Shown here: in pieces, positions 5,069 through 6,338 of the stretch | How positions within the stretch are numbered: the stretch's first letter is position 1 | Layout of the letters: the number at the start of each line of letters is the position of its first letter | DNA from: CAYPKG01 sp964411275 | GTDB taxonomy: Bacteria; Bacillota; Clostridia; Christensenellales; CAG-138 | DNA: 6,338 nucleotides | Assembly: GCA_964411275.1 (NCBI GenBank) | Contig: CAYPKG010000072.1 | Location: 1 to 6,338 of the forward strand | Direction: 5' to 3' | Translations under genes and position numbers: made by a program | Notes under the pieces: model-generated | The model's input: the letters and a program-made list of their open reading frames with translations, nothing else | What the model was told of the DNA's origin: nothing | The model's database searches: none

Positions 5069-6338
5069 TTATTGTTCTGTTTTTGAGATCAGGTTGCGGC
5101 ACAGGAATACGATGAGAATGGACGCGCCTATGTCCCACGCGGCCCACACGAGATTGCCAGTGTTTCCGCCGATTATGATGGAGAGAACCACGCCTGGAGC
5201 CACAAGGAACATCAACCCCAAAATGTAGATGAACATGATAAGAACCTTATTCTTGCTGCCCCCCAGCACCCGTTCAATCAAAATCAGGCCTGCGCTGTAG
5301 AGTATGTTGATGCTTGCGTACGCAAGCCCAGCACTAAGGGCATTGAGTATAGGAGCGCGGAGTATCAGCATGGCACTTGCGGCAAATGCAAGCCCGTTTA
5401 CAAGGCCCTTTATAAAATCCGGGGCGATTACAGCCATGAGCTTCTGAAAATTCGTAGCCGGCACCAGATAAAGATACACGATGGACAATTCCTTCCCGAT
5501 GCCCCCGGTCAGGCCCAGGAATATCAAAAGATACGCCGCCATAATCAGCACCGGCCAAAGCTCCGCCCCGGAAATCAGCTCATCCCCCATGAAAAACATA
5601 GAGATCACCGGCATCAAAAAAGCCGCCGCCGCCGTTAAATCAAGAAACATGCCAATTCCCTGGCGGGATTGCTCTCGAAGGCGCTTAAAAAAGAATGCCG
5701 ACGCACCCTTGCCTTTTAATGGGGCGTTGTCCCGCTTGATGCGGCGGTTGACGGTCTCGCCCTGCTGCTCAACCCGGCCTTCTCTTGCCGCCTGTCTTTT
5801 CTGATAAGCTGTTTGGGCACTGTAGAGCACGTCCTCGAAATACTCGCTTCCGGAGCGCTGCATCAGCGCCACGCAGCCCATGCTAAAGACCACAAGCAGC
5901 GCAAAAAACAACAAGCCCATGCCCCAGTCGCTTTGAGCGATGGACACGGCACAGCCCCTGGCCCAACCGACTACCGGCACAAAATTCCACCAATCCGCGC
6001 CGAGTACCGCACTTAGGGATTGCAGTATGGATCCCCCTCGAACAACATCGATGACCAACAACGCTACAAGCAGCAATAAAACGGCGTTCAGCCCTCTTTC
6101 TACCGCTGTGCGCCGTCCCGGTTTGCCCGCGCAAAAGGTATAGATGTTGACACTAAAAAGCTGTGTGGCAACCCCAGCACCCACGTAGCCCAGTACCAGC
6201 CCCCAGAAGCCCCCGCCGGTGATGCCGAAGTTTGTGCGCATGTTGGGAAACTGAAACAGCAAAAACGCGCTTGCCAGTACCAGCGTCCCAGCTTGCCGGA
6301 TGACCCCATAGATCAAAATCAGCCGTGGAGAAACCGGG
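5069..6338 (-). CDS. Polytopic membrane protein, putative ABC exporter membrane subunit (5' end beyond window)
   Basis: About 423 residues are visible. The frame is open to the window edge, reading PVSPRL before a TTG at 6316 that has no ribosome site, so the true start lies outside. There are about ten hydrophobic segments: four or five in the N-terminal part, then a charged cytoplasmic loop (roughly residues 165-215 counted from that TTG, rich in Arg, Lys and Gln), then five or six more. The layout, and phrases such as IVYLYLVPATNFQKLM after the second membrane block, resemble the putative ABC exporter family of Bacillota (PF16962-like). In such systems an ATPase is often encoded immediately upstream; that would be outside the window. 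It is followed by its own terminator, so it is probably a separate unit from the GntR operon. The family call is by resemblance only; the membrane topology is clear. Confidence 0.7.
   Translation of the reverse strand, partial: PVSPRLILIYGVIRQAGTLVLASAFLLFQFPNMRTNFGITGGGFWGLVLGYVGAGVATQLFSVNIYTFCAGKPGRRTAVERGLNAVLLLLVALLVIDVVRGGSILQSLSAVLGADWWNFVPVVGWARGCAVSIAQSDWGMGLLFFALLVVFSMGCVALMQRSGSEYFEDVLYSAQTAYQKRQAAREGRVEQQGETVNRRIKRDNAPLKGKGASAFFFKRLREQSRQGIGMFLDLTAAAAFLMPVISMFFMGDELISGAELWPVLIMAAYLLIFLGLTGGIGKELSIVYLYLVPATNFQKLMAVIAPDFIKGLVNGLAFAASAMLILRAPILNALSAGLAYASINILYSAGLILIERVLGGSKNKVLIMFIYILGLMFLVAPGVVLSIIIGGNTGNLVWAAWDIGASILIVFLCRNLISKTEQ

Noticed and set aside
6314..6316. TTG 6316 as the real start of the membrane protein
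   Set aside because: No Shine-Dalgarno site precedes it, and the frame continues open to the window edge, so the gene is treated as truncated by the window.
1..6338. CRISPR array, tRNA/rRNA gene, insertion sequence or phage element
   Set aside because: No regularly spaced repeats, no cloverleaf or rRNA-like sequence, no transposase or integrase frame, and no terminal inverted repeats with target duplications were seen on either strand.

Overview
The window looks like chromosomal DNA of a Bacillota (Firmicutes) bacterium, probably a Clostridia-type lineage with a base composition near 50-55% GC. Three things suggest this: the gene order tilS-hpt-ftsH, which is a conserved block in Bacillota; a GntR/YtrA-type regulator heading an ABC transporter operon; and strong Shine-Dalgarno sites with consensus-like vegetative promoters. 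The species cannot be named from the sequence. All genes that I can support lie on the minus strand, so transcription runs from high to low coordinates.

In reading order: (1) 6338-5069 is the 3' part of a polytopic membrane protein that resembles the putative ABC-exporter membrane family; it is open at the window edge. (2) 5064-5034 is an intrinsic terminator hairpin, and its loop is the TTGACA -35 box of the next operon. (3) The next operon encodes a YtrA-like GntR regulator (4970-4599), an ABC ATPase (4594-3737), an ABC-2 permease (3732-3097) and a small zinc-ribbon/DUF2007-like protein (3047-2712). Spacings are 4, 4 and 49 bases, and the operon ends at a strong terminator (2706-2674). An imperfect 29-bp inverted repeat over the -10 box is the likely operator. 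(4) A near-consensus promoter (2653-2625) starts the housekeeping block: tilS (2582-1230), then hpt two bases later (1227-682), then ftsH (514 to the window start, 3' end missing) after a 167-bp gap with its own candidate promoter.

The regulator, ATPase and permease form a self-contained module. The regulator probably represses its own operon until a ligand, in related systems often a cell-envelope stress or antibiotic signal, releases it. TilS modifies the AUA-reading tRNA-Ile, Hpt salvages hypoxanthine and guanine, and FtsH is the membrane-anchored AAA+ protease.

I see no RNA gene, CRISPR array, insertion sequence or phage element. No clearly new system is evident. The most interesting features are the nested terminator/promoter/operator at 5001-5064, the zinc-ribbon protein attached to the ABC operon, and a strong repeat inside tilS. 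Several gene starts were moved from the longest open frame to the internal ATG with a well-placed Shine-Dalgarno site.
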